This document shows positions 26,001 through 33,019 of a stretch of 64,000 nt of DNA, piece by piece. The notes under the pieces are model-generated. The model was not told the DNA's origin. It worked only from the letters and a program-made list of their open reading frames with translations, and searched no databases. This DNA is from Marinilabiliales bacterium (GTDB taxonomy: Bacteria; Bacteroidota; Bacteroidia; Bacteroidales; SZUA-534). Position 1 is the first letter of the stretch. Each line of letters starts with the position of its first letter. The position numbers and the translations under genes are program-made. The stretch is taken from contig DOTG01000020.1 in the NCBI GenBank assembly GCA_003512955.1, forward strand, positions 124,001-188,000, given 5' to 3'.

Positions 26001-26519
26001 AAGCCCGTTGTCGTACATTTTTTTGAGCAGGTACCACAAGGATTCAATGTAGCGGTTATCGTATGTAATGTAGGGATCATCCATATTGACCCAATACCCC
26101 ATTTTATGGGTAAGGTCTTCCCAAAGGTCGGTATATTTCATTACCTCTTTGCGGCAGGCATCGTTGTATTCTGCTACAGAAATGGTTTTGCCGATGTCTT
26201 CTTTGGTAATGCCCAGCATTTTTTCAACACCCAATTCCACGGGCAAACCATGCGTATCCCAGCCGGCTTTGCGTTCAACCAAAAAGCCTTGTAATGTTTT
26301 ATATCGGCAGAAAATATCCTTAATAGCTCTTGCCATCACGTGGTGGATGCCAGGTTGCCCGTTTGCCGAAGGGGGGCCTTCAAAAAAGACAAAAGTTTCG
26401 TTTCCTGCCCGGGTGGACATGCTTTTGTGAAAGGTGTCGTCGTCGGTCCATTCTTTCAATACCTGTTTGTTGATTTGTGACAAGTCAAGTTGCTTGTATT
26501 CAGGAAATTTACGGCTCAT
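23088..26519 (-). CDS. ileS: Isoleucyl-tRNA synthetase with swapped HIGH motif (GIHH)
   Basis: A 1143-residue class I synthetase that charges tRNA-Ile. The ATP signature normally reads HxGH; here residues 57-60 are Gly-Ile-His-His, within PPSANGQPGIHHVMAR. The second signature is intact, KMSKR in NGNKMSKRLGN. AGWDTHGLPVE and the WFDSGAMPYAQWHWP segment are also family-specific. The protein is about 200 residues longer than E. coli IleRS and matches the eukaryote-like type 2 group. A GxHH arrangement has been described in type 2 IleRS highly resistant to mupirocin. A strong promoter lies at 26552-26582 and the leader is short. Confidence 0.96.
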   Translation of the reverse strand: MSRKFPEYKQLDLSQINKQVLKEWTDDDTFHKSMSTRAGNETFVFFEGPPSANGQPGIHHVMARAIKDIFCRYKTLQGFLVERKAGWDTHGLPVELGVEKMLGITKEDIGKTISVAEYNDACRKEVMKYTDLWEDLTHKMGYWVNMDDPYITYDNRYIESLWYLLKKMYDNGLLYKGYTIQPYSPAAGTGLSTHELNQPGCYKDVKDTTATVQFTIIRNQKSERFFEDDEKLTIMAWTTTPWTLPSNTALAVGPNITYVKIKTFNPYTGEPVSVIIAKDLVNNYFSPKNAELEFDAFQPGDKKTPFKILSELKGSELEGIRYEQLIPWVKPMGDAFRVIAGDFVTTEDGTGIVHIAPTFGADDDRVAKTSGIVPLLLIDKEGTRRPMVDLTGKFYKIEDLDASFVSTYVNVDVYKEYAGRFVKNAYDETITDDEATLDVDIAVMLKKENKAFKVEKHIHNYPHCWRTDKPVLYYPLDSWFIKTTAIKDRMIELNKTINWKPKSTGEGRFGKWLENLVDWNLSRSRYWGTPLPIWVSEDGTEQKCIGSTQELMAEIEKAILAGFMTKNPYEGFNVGDHSKENYNKIDLHRPYVDDIILVSGKGQKMFREKDLIDVWFDSGAMPYAQWHWPFERETEFKHLYPADFIAEGVDQTRGWFFTLHAVSTMISDNVAFKNIISNGLVLDKNGNKMSKRLGNAVDPFDAIEKHGSDPLRWYMITNAQPWDNLKFDMDGVDEVKRKFFGTLYNTYGFFSLYANVDGFTYKESEIPLSERPEIDRWIISLLHSLIKEVKDSYENYEPTRAGRAIQNFVIDNLSNWYVRLNRKRFWGGEYTNDKIAAYQTLYTCLETVAILACPIAPFYTDRLFKDLSAATGRNQGMSVHLTRFPVENDSFIDQDLEERMNMAQRISSMVLGLRRKVNLKVRQPLNKIMIPILNENTARQLDAVKNIILAEVNIKTMEYLDDTSGVLVKKIKPNFKTLGPKYGKIMKPIADFIALMSQPDIAQLEKLNQFAATIAGQEVVLSTEDVEILSEDIPGWLVANEGSLTIALDITVTDELRHEGIAREFINRIQNIRKESGFEVTDKVFIQIQKHEAINEAIMIHKNYMATQTLAKTIDLVDNLEQNTSKTVELDETITTYIRIDKA

Positions 26520-26551
26520 AACAATTATTTACATTCTATTTTAAAAACCCA

Positions 26552-26582
26552 CAAATATAGAGTTTGGGTTTTTAAAAACAAA
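26552..26582 (-). promoter_or_regulatory. Promoter of ileS
   Basis: On the minus strand TTTG (26579-26582), 19 nt, then TATATTTG (26552-26559): a full match to the Bacteroidetes sigma consensus. The leader before the ATG at 26519 would be about 25 nt. Confidence 0.75.
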
Positions 26583-26656
26583 ACAGGAATTGAGGTATCT
26601 TGCTGAAAAGAAATGGGTTTATGATAAAAGAGCCTGGCGAAATTAAAAATTGAGGC

Positions 26657-26687
26657 TTGTAAATTTAAGAAGGGTTACTTACCTTTG
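26657..26687 (+). promoter_or_regulatory. Promoter of tRNA-Val
   Basis: TTG (26657-26659), 20 nt, then TACCTTTG (26680-26687). The predicted start point coincides with or lies very near the first base of the mature tRNA at 26694. Confidence 0.65.
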
Positions 26688-26693
26688 CGGCAC

Positions 26694-26768
26694 GTTCCGC
26701 TAGCTCAGTTGGTTTAGAGCATTACCTTGACAGGGTAGGGGTCACTGGTTCGAATCCAGTGCGGAACA
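26694..26768 (+). tRNA. tRNA-Val (anticodon GAC)
   Basis: A complete cloverleaf: acceptor GTTCCGC/GCGGAAC with discriminator A, D-stem GCTC/GAGC, anticodon stem TTACC/GGTAG with the loop TTGACAG (anticodon GAC), and T-stem ACTGG/CCAGT with loop TTCGAAT. CCA is not encoded. It is a single tRNA gene between divergently oriented ileS and a downstream terminator. Confidence 0.96.
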
Positions 26769-26770
26769 CA

Positions 26771-26809
26771 AAAAAAGAGGGTTAACATAATGGTCAACCC
26801 TCTTTTTTA
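26771..26809. terminator. Hairpin terminator after tRNA-Val
   Basis: AAAAAAGAGGGTT pairs with AACCCTCTTTTTT across a 12-nt loop. It ends the tRNA transcript on the plus strand and probably the convergent lipoprotein gene on the minus strand. Confidence 0.8.
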
Positions 26810-26826
26810 TTTTTTATCACATTAGA

Positions 26827-28467
26827 TTATCTCCTTCCAATCCCTTCATACCAGTTGCCTCGGAAAATCATCTTTTGATCGTGTAATCGTAAATAATATT
26901 TCCCATAAGAAACTGTTACACCAGCTGATGGCACCAACACCCAACAGTTTTCGGGTATGGGGTTTGAAACTTCAAACGACAGCTTGTTGTCTTTCAACGG
27001 TAAATTTCCTTCAGGACCGGCATCCCAACCCATGTGGAAGTTAAAGTTATACCGTACATCGCCCTGAATTTTAAAATCGCCCAAATCGGTAATAGCGATT
27101 TTCATATCGCATTTTTTACCGTTGGCTAAATCGTCGGGAGTGACGGTGATGGTTAGTTTAGGAAGCTGAACCGGTTCTTTTGAAAGCAGGGTAAAAATAC
27201 TTTCGGTTTTTACAACCTGTTTTTGCGCATTATAGAATTCAAAAAGCAGTTCTGCCCCTTCCCTTCCTTTTGGGGTATAATTGATATTGTCGGAAATATA
27301 ACCCTCTTTTTCAACTGTTTTTGTATAGATGATGCTGTCGCGCAAACGAACAATTACCTTACGGATATCGTTATCGACAAAAAGTTCAACCGGGATTGTG
27401 GTTCCATACACGTTTTGGTTTTTGGGCGAAATGACCAATCCCTTTAAATATTGCGATAAAGCAAACCAAACCGGACGGGGTGAACCAATGGTATCGTTAA
27501 TTCCGCTATAACCCCAGTAACCAAACCATTCTTCGGCGGTGTTGTTATGAATGGCGGGTTCGCCACCTTTCCACCAACCATCGGCATAATAGAACGGGCA
27601 GGCACCCACAGCTCCGGCATCAATCAATTCACGATAGTTTCTGACAACCCCGTATTTTTGTTCTTCCAGGGTGTTGCCCCCGTATTTTCCGAAACCAAGG
27701 TCGGATACCGAATAACCAAATTCGGTAATAATCATAGGTTTTTTGTTTTGATTCAGGTTTTTACACCAGCTCAAAAATCCGGTATAACCCAAAGTTCCAC
27801 ATTGCCCGTTGCTATAATCGTAACAGTTGTATCCGTAAAAATCGAGCAGGTTCATGTCCATAAAATCGTTGGTAGAGGCATTGCCAGATATTCCAACTGG
27901 AATGCCGGGATGTTGCGTGTTCAAAATACCTTTCAGGGTGGTGAGCATGTTGGCCATTTCTTTGGCCCCGCATTTATAAATGTGGTCGGTCATGGGTTCG
28001 TTCAAAATCAGGTACGAAATAACGCAATCGTAGTTTTTGGTGTAACTAACCACTTTTTCAACCAGACTGACTTGGTTTTTCATAAATTCAGCATCGCCAT
28101 AAGGGCCTTCGGGTAAAATCCAGATTCCGAAAATAATTTTCATGCCCGATTCCTGAACAACTTTAAGCTGTTCTTCCGACATCTGGCTCCAGGTGCGGAT
28201 GGTGTTGAATCCGGCATCCTTAATCACGTTCATGTCGAAACGAACCCGTCCCAAATCAGAAATAGTATCTTTATAAGGGTTTTGACCCGGACGGGCACCA
28301 ATTTCATACCCAATAGCTTTTATAAAAAACCGCTCACCGTTTAAATAATACCAACCATCTTTAACTTCAACCTTTGTTGCCGTTGTGGTTTGTGTTTTTT
28401 CTGTGGGTGGCTGACAGCCCATCCAAAAAAGAAAAAAAGGAAGAAATACTAAAAATAACTTTCTCAT
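26827..28467 (-). CDS. Clan GH-A glycoside hydrolase lipoprotein
   Basis: A 546-residue lipoprotein (lipobox FWMGC, Cys18). Residues about 35-340 form a (beta/alpha)8 barrel similar to the GH2/GH5 catalytic fold: FIKAIGYE, NTIRTWSQ, acid/base Glu157 in LILNEPM and nucleophile Glu249 in MIITEFGYS. The C-terminal 200 residues look like one or two beta-sandwich domains. The two catalytic glutamates indicate a retaining beta-glycosidase or transglycosylase; the exact family and substrate are not clear to me. It is a single gene, separate from the utilization locus, divergent from thiL and convergent with the tRNA. Confidence 0.75.
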   Translation of the reverse strand: MRKLFLVFLPFFLFWMGCQPPTEKTQTTTATKVEVKDGWYYLNGERFFIKAIGYEIGARPGQNPYKDTISDLGRVRFDMNVIKDAGFNTIRTWSQMSEEQLKVVQESGMKIIFGIWILPEGPYGDAEFMKNQVSLVEKVVSYTKNYDCVISYLILNEPMTDHIYKCGAKEMANMLTTLKGILNTQHPGIPVGISGNASTNDFMDMNLLDFYGYNCYDYSNGQCGTLGYTGFLSWCKNLNQNKKPMIITEFGYSVSDLGFGKYGGNTLEEQKYGVVRNYRELIDAGAVGACPFYYADGWWKGGEPAIHNNTAEEWFGYWGYSGINDTIGSPRPVWFALSQYLKGLVISPKNQNVYGTTIPVELFVDNDIRKVIVRLRDSIIYTKTVEKEGYISDNINYTPKGREGAELLFEFYNAQKQVVKTESIFTLLSKEPVQLPKLTITVTPDDLANGKKCDMKIAITDLGDFKIQGDVRYNFNFHMGWDAGPEGNLPLKDNKLSFEVSNPIPENCWVLVPSAGVTVSYGKYYLRLHDQKMIFRGNWYEGIGRR

Positions 28468-28513
28468 AATTACGTGGTTTTGATTGTTTAAATATGTTTT
28501 GTTAAATATCAGT

Positions 28514-28577
28514 CAAAGATATAAAACTCTCCTGTTTTGAAATAAAAATATTGATACTGATAATTGTATTACTTTTG
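28514..28577. promoter_or_regulatory. Divergent promoters of the GH-A lipoprotein and thiL genes
   Basis: For the minus-strand gene, TATCTTTG is at 28514-28521. For thiL, TTG at 28551-28553 is followed by TACTTTTG at 28570-28577. The thiL start point near 28584 lies beyond an upstream in-frame ATG at 28551, supporting the start at 28593. Confidence 0.6.
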
Positions 28578-28592
28578 CCCAAAAAACAAAAA

Positions 28593-29639
28593 ATGACGGA
28601 CTCGAAAAAGAAATTGACCACCCTTAAAGAGTTGGGTGAATTTGGGTTGATTGATAAACTCACCAAAGATATTAAATTGAAACATCCATCAACCATAAAA
28701 GGAGTGGGCGATGATGCGGCGGTGTTGGATTATTCCGGAAAACAACAGGTTGTAACAACGGATTTGTTGGTAGAGGGAATCCATTTCGATTTAATGTACA
28801 CTCCGCTAAAACATTTGGGTTATAAAGCGGTGGTAGTTAACCTTTCCGATGTGTTTGCCATGAACGCCACCCCTAAACAAATCACGGTTTCGTTGGCCCT
28901 ATCGGGAAAGTTTTCGTTGGAAGCCGTTGAACAACTTTACGAGGGCATTTATAAAGCCTGTGAACATTACCAAGTTGATTTAATTGGAGGCGATACCACC
29001 AGCTCCGTTACCGGTTTGTGCATTAGTATCACTGCTTTAGGCGAGATTGAAAAGGGAAAAGCGGTTTACCGCAATACCGCCAAATCTGGTGATTTGATTT
29101 GCGTGTCGGGCGATTTGGGTGCTGCTTACGCCGGGTTGCAGATTTTAAAACGCGAAAAGGAGGTGTTTTTAGTAAACCCAAGCTCACAACCCGACATGAG
29201 TGGGTACGATTATGTATTGGAACGCCAATTGAAACCGGAAGCACGAAAGGATATTTTTGAATCGTTGCAAAAGGCTGGGGTTATTCCCACGGCCATGATA
29301 GACATATCTGATGGCCTTTCCTCAGAGATTCTTCATATTTGCAAACAATCGGGTTGTGGGGCAAAAATTATGGAAGGAAACCTGCCCATTGATGTGCAGA
29401 CCATTCAGGTTGCCGAAGAATTAAACATGGATCCGACACTATTAGCCATGAACGGCGGCGAGGATTATGAGCTTTTGTTTACAGTAAACCCCAATGACGC
29501 CGAAAGATTATACGAGGTAGAAGGCATTTCAGTGATAGGGGAGATACTTCCCAAGGAACAGGAGGTGCGTTTGTTTGGCAGGGGAGAAGGTTCAACGATG
29601 ATTCAGGCCCAAGGGTGGAACGCGTATCCCGAAAAATAA
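28593..29639 (+). CDS. thiL: Thiamine-monophosphate kinase
   Basis: A 348-residue ThiL that phosphorylates thiamine monophosphate to the diphosphate cofactor with ATP. Family features: LGEFGLIDKL at the N-terminus, the GVGDDAAVLDY metal and nucleotide loop near 43-53, LIGGDTTSS near 132 and MAMNGGEDYELLF-like (LLAMNGGEDYELL) near 285. An upstream in-frame ATG at 28551 adds 14 hydrophobic residues but lies within the promoter, so 28593 is chosen. It forms a single-gene unit ended by a hairpin shared with the universal stress protein gene. Confidence 0.93.
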   Translation: MTDSKKKLTTLKELGEFGLIDKLTKDIKLKHPSTIKGVGDDAAVLDYSGKQQVVTTDLLVEGIHFDLMYTPLKHLGYKAVVVNLSDVFAMNATPKQITVSLALSGKFSLEAVEQLYEGIYKACEHYQVDLIGGDTTSSVTGLCISITALGEIEKGKAVYRNTAKSGDLICVSGDLGAAYAGLQILKREKEVFLVNPSSQPDMSGYDYVLERQLKPEARKDIFESLQKAGVIPTAMIDISDGLSSEILHICKQSGCGAKIMEGNLPIDVQTIQVAEELNMDPTLLAMNGGEDYELLFTVNPNDAERLYEVEGISVIGEILPKEQEVRLFGRGEGSTMIQAQGWNAYPEK

Positions 29640-29665
29640 AAAAACCGCCACAGTTAGGGCGGTTT
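29640..29665. terminator. Bidirectional hairpin terminator
   Basis: AAAACCGCC pairs with GGCGGTTTT across an 8-nt loop, between convergent thiL and the universal stress protein gene. Confidence 0.85.
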
Positions 29666-29684
29666 TCTGAGGATATTTAAGTTT

Positions 29685-30515
29685 TTAAAAAGTTCCCAAC
29701 GAGAAGTTTTGAGCCTTTCGGGGATTTACACACATCACGGGGATCCGGGCGGTATTGGCAATAATGAATTGTTCGCTGGCCCCCATCACGTAATCAATGG
29801 TACCGATATTTTTTGTAGTCATAATGAGCATCATGTCCGCTTCAACTTCTTTGGCAAAACTGATGGTAGCTTCTGCAAAATTCCCCGATTTTCCGGTAGT
29901 AGAAATCTCGTACTCTACATTGTACTTACTCAGGTACTTACGGGCAAATGATAAATTCTGGTTTACCTTTTTCACCAGGTTTTTATCGCTCACCTCTTGT
30001 TTGATGAACAGGATTTTTGCTTTAAAGATTTTGCCAAAATAGATGGCCCAGATCAGTTTTTCACGGTTTTCGCTTTTGAAATTTACCGGGAAAACAATTT
30101 TGTCGTAACTCACCTTTTCAGTGGGAGGATCCTGAACAACGATAAAGGGGGCATACGAACTAACAATTACTTTCAACGCCCAGCTTCCGGTGAGCTTTTG
30201 CATCCCTTTCATGCCATGAGTACCCATGATCACCAGGTTGATGTCTTCGTTCTCTTTGGTATATTCACCAATGGTAGTAAAGATGCTTCCTTCTTTAACA
30301 ACGGCATTGGTGGCAACGCCATATTTTTCTTTGGCTTGCGAGGCCGTATCGTTGAGGCGGACTAAGGCCTCTTCAATTTCTTTGTCTTTTTTAACAATGT
30401 GCAACAATGTTATGGAATTATCAAGCACTTTTGCCATTTTGACTGCATGAGCCAAGGCATTTTCGGCTTTTTCGGTAAAATCCCAAGGGACGATGATTCT
30501 TTTTCCAGCTTCCAT
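29685..30515 (-). CDS. Universal stress protein, tandem domains
   Basis: A 276-residue cytoplasmic protein with two UspA domains (about residues 1-142 and 148-276). The first has the ATP-binding pattern GTHGMKGMQKLTGS near 110-123. The second ends in a less conserved GTIDYVMGASEQF segment and may not bind nucleotide. Such proteins respond to growth arrest and stress. It is monocistronic, with a plausible promoter of its own on the minus strand. Confidence 0.9.
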   Translation of the reverse strand: MEAGKRIIVPWDFTEKAENALAHAVKMAKVLDNSITLLHIVKKDKEIEEALVRLNDTASQAKEKYGVATNAVVKEGSIFTTIGEYTKENEDINLVIMGTHGMKGMQKLTGSWALKVIVSSYAPFIVVQDPPTEKVSYDKIVFPVNFKSENREKLIWAIYFGKIFKAKILFIKQEVSDKNLVKKVNQNLSFARKYLSKYNVEYEISTTGKSGNFAEATISFAKEVEADMMLIMTTKNIGTIDYVMGASEQFIIANTARIPVMCVNPRKAQNFSLGTF

Positions 30516-30562
30516 AAAAAAAGCAATTAGGTTATAGTGTCAATAGGTTTTTTGTTAACATT

Positions 30563-30593
30563 CAAATTTATGTAAATTTTTTAAATTATTCAA
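30563..30593 (-). promoter_or_regulatory. Promoter of the universal stress protein gene
   Basis: On the minus strand TTG (30591-30593), 20 nt, then TAAATTTG (30563-30570). This leaves a leader of about 40 nt. Confidence 0.55.
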
Positions 30594-30601
30594 TGTTAAA
30601 T

Positions 30602-30630
30602 AAAAAACCCCGGAGAATAACGCCGGGGTT
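30602..30630 (-). terminator. Terminator after lpxA
   Basis: AACCCCGG / CCGGGGTT stem with a 9-nt loop, followed on the minus strand by TTTTTTA. It ends the lpxC-fabZ/lpxA transcript. Confidence 0.85.
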
Positions 30631-30652
30631 CTAATATTGTTCAATTAAAAAA

Positions 30653-31438
30653 TTACATTTCAACGTATTCTCCAGAGATGATCCCTCGTTTTGATCCCCC
30701 GATAAAATTTAATATTTCATCGCGTTCTTTCGATTCGGGCATTTCTGATTTAATTGCTTCAAGAGCTTGAGAGGTATTTAATCCTTTTTGATAAATGTAA
30801 CGGTAAGCATCCTGGATGGTATAAATTTGGTCGTTTGAAAATTCCCGGCGGCGCAACCCGATGGAATTTACTCCTGCAAAATTTAACGGATCGCGGCCGG
30901 CACGGATGTAAGGAGGCACGTCTTTTCCAATTTTGGAACCGCCTTGAATCATGGCATGAGCTCCAATTCTTGTAAATTGATGGACCAAACAACCCCCGCT
31001 TAAAATGGCGTGGTCATCAATGTCCACCTCACCGGCAATTTGGGTTGCATTCCCAACAATAACAAAGTTTTTAATACGGCAATCGTGAGCCACATGTGAA
31101 TAGGCCATTAACAAGCAGTTCGATCCTATTTGTGTAGAACCTTTAGCCGCAGTCCCCCGATTGATGGTAGCGCATTCACGGACAGTGGTGTTGTCGCCGA
31201 TGATTACTGTAGTTTCTTCGCCCACAAATTTTAAATCTTGGGGAATAGCCCCGATCACAGCGCCGTGAAAAATGCGGCAATTGGCCCCGATTTTTGTAAA
31301 TTCTTTTATCACGGCATTGGCACCAATCCAACAATTATCACCGATTTCAACATTCTTTTCAATGGTAACAAACGGCTCAATGACCACATTTTTGCCAATT
31401 TTTGCTTCTGGATGTACGCTTGCTAATTTGTATTCCAT
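30653..31438 (-). CDS. lpxA: UDP-N-acetylglucosamine acyltransferase
   Basis: A 261-residue LpxA, the first enzyme of lipid A synthesis, which adds a hydroxyacyl chain to UDP-GlcNAc. The N-terminal two thirds show the left-handed beta-helix hexapeptide repeats (IGKNVVIEPFVTI, IGDNCWIGANAVI and so on). The catalytic His lies in MAYSHVAHDCRI near 117-128. The C-terminal third is helical. It starts 7 bp after the lpxC-fabZ stop, so it shares that transcript. Confidence 0.95.
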   Translation of the reverse strand: MEYKLASVHPEAKIGKNVVIEPFVTIEKNVEIGDNCWIGANAVIKEFTKIGANCRIFHGAVIGAIPQDLKFVGEETTVIIGDNTTVRECATINRGTAAKGSTQIGSNCLLMAYSHVAHDCRIKNFVIVGNATQIAGEVDIDDHAILSGGCLVHQFTRIGAHAMIQGGSKIGKDVPPYIRAGRDPLNFAGVNSIGLRRREFSNDQIYTIQDAYRYIYQKGLNTSQALEAIKSEMPESKERDEILNFIGGSKRGIISGEYVEM

Positions 31439-31445
31439 GTATTGT

Positions 31446-32867
31446 TTAGTTAGTTTCTTGATTCGTTTCGGCAGCCACTTTGTTTCGCACCAGTTGGGCC
31501 ATCATTTCGGCATCCATAACCAGGGTGGTACCCACAAAAACCTGCCCGCGCATGTGAGCAATCCCCCGGCGGATTGGGGTTATCAGTTCCAGACGGAAGA
31601 TTAAAGTGTCTCCGGGAACGACTTTTTGCTTAAAACGTACGTTGTCGATTTTTAAAAAGTAGGTACTCCATTCTTTGGGATCTTCCACATCTTTTAAAGC
31701 TAAAATTCCGCCTACCTGTGCCATCGCTTCAATTTGCAGAACGCCGGGCATTACCGGTTCTTCTGGGAAATGGCCCACAAAGAACCCCTCGTTCATGGTC
31801 ACACATTTTACTCCGACCACGGAGGTTTCATCTAAATGGATGATTTTATCGACCAATAAGAATGGTGGACGGTGGGGCAACACCTTCATAATATCTTTGA
31901 TAGTCCACAAAGCAGGTTCATCGGGGTTGTACCGGGGAGCGACCCCGTTTTTTTGTTCAAATTTTACAATCTGACGTATTTGATTGGCAAACTGCGTATT
32001 GGCATAATGTCCGGGGCGTTTGGCAATAATCTTTCCTTTAATGCGGCGCCCTGCCAGAGCTAAATCACCAACTACATCAAGCAGTTTGTGGCGTGCCGGT
32101 TCGTTTGAAAAATGCAGATTGATGTTATTCAGAATCCCCCGTTTTGCTTTTAAATGAGGCTTGTTGAACAAGTCGGCAATCCGGTCGAACTCCTCTTGAG
32201 GATATTCGTTTTCAACAATAACGATGGCATTTTCCAGGGCGCCCCCTTTGATCAAATTGTTTTTGAACAATGGTTCCAGTTCATGAAAGAAGGCAAAGGT
32301 GCGGCATGGGGCAATTTGTTCGCCAAACATCGACAAATCGGTCAGACTGGCGTATTGGTGCCCCAATACTTTTGAATTGAAATCAATCAATACATCTACA
32401 CTGTATTTATGATCGGGATAGGCGATGATTTCAATTCCCTTGGCTTCGTTCACATAACGGACATTCTCGCGGACTACAAAATATTCGCGATCCAAGGATT
32501 GTTCTTCGATTCCGGCCTCGTTTAAAACAGTAAAAAAAGAAATGGAGCTTCCGTCCATGATAGGGGTTTCGGGGCCATTGATTTCGATGAGCAGGTTATC
32601 TATTTCAAGGCTGTAGGCTGCTGCCAGTACATGCTCAATAGTTGAAACACGGGCGTCTCCTTTGGCAATGGTGGTTCCACGGGCTGTATCCACCACGTTT
32701 TCTGCCAATGCTGGGATCACAGGTTGATTTTCAAGATCAACACGTTTGAATTTGTAACCGTGATCCTCGGGAGCCGGTTTAAAGGTCATGGTAACAATTG
32801 CCCCGGTGTGCAGCCCAACCCCATCGAGTGTTACTTCCTTTTTTATTGTTCGTTGCTTATCAGCCAT
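31446..32867 (-). CDS. lpxC/fabZ: Bifunctional LpxC / FabZ fusion
   Basis: A 473-residue fusion characteristic of Bacteroidetes. Residues 1-320 are the zinc deacetylase LpxC, which commits UDP-acyl-GlcNAc to lipid A: STIEHVLAA with His79, HKLLDVVGDLAL (His, Asp) and KRPGHYAN (His). Residues about 330-473 are the hydroxyacyl-ACP dehydratase FabZ: LPHRPPFLLVDKI and the catalytic GHFPEEPVMPGVLQIEAMAQ with its His and Glu. Joining them may balance use of the shared hydroxyacyl-ACP pool. A promoter lies at 32910-32940. lpxA follows at once. Confidence 0.95.
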   Translation of the reverse strand: MADKQRTIKKEVTLDGVGLHTGAIVTMTFKPAPEDHGYKFKRVDLENQPVIPALAENVVDTARGTTIAKGDARVSTIEHVLAAAYSLEIDNLLIEINGPETPIMDGSSISFFTVLNEAGIEEQSLDREYFVVRENVRYVNEAKGIEIIAYPDHKYSVDVLIDFNSKVLGHQYASLTDLSMFGEQIAPCRTFAFFHELEPLFKNNLIKGGALENAIVIVENEYPQEEFDRIADLFNKPHLKAKRGILNNINLHFSNEPARHKLLDVVGDLALAGRRIKGKIIAKRPGHYANTQFANQIRQIVKFEQKNGVAPRYNPDEPALWTIKDIMKVLPHRPPFLLVDKIIHLDETSVVGVKCVTMNEGFFVGHFPEEPVMPGVLQIEAMAQVGGILALKDVEDPKEWSTYFLKIDNVRFKQKVVPGDTLIFRLELITPIRRGIAHMRGQVFVGTTLVMDAEMMAQLVRNKVAAETNQETN

Positions 32868-32909
32868 AAATGCTTAATTCTACGTGAAATATACGAAATA
32901 ATAAACGTG

Positions 32910-32940
32910 CAAAAATATACTTTTTCCAATAGATTGCAAA
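32910..32940 (-). promoter_or_regulatory. Promoter of lpxC-fabZ/lpxA
   Basis: On the minus strand TTTG (32937-32940), 19 nt, then TATTTTTG (32910-32917). The start point near 32902 gives a leader of about 35 nt. Confidence 0.65.
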
Positions 32941-32988
32941 AGGGAGGATTTTTTTTCAAACCAATCGCGGATATAAGTGTTAGATACC

Positions 32989-32996
32989 TAATTTTG
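32989..32996 (+). promoter_or_regulatory. -7 element upstream of the UvrA-like gene
   Basis: TAATTTTG, 24 nt before the ATG at 33020, fits TAnnTTTG. No -33 TTTG is evident. Confidence 0.5.
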
Positions 32997-33019
32997 AGCG
33001 GATTTAATGATTCTTTTGA

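Noticed and set aside
27547..28116. A 189-residue plus-strand ORF
   Set aside because: It is antisense to the catalytic barrel of the GH-A lipoprotein.
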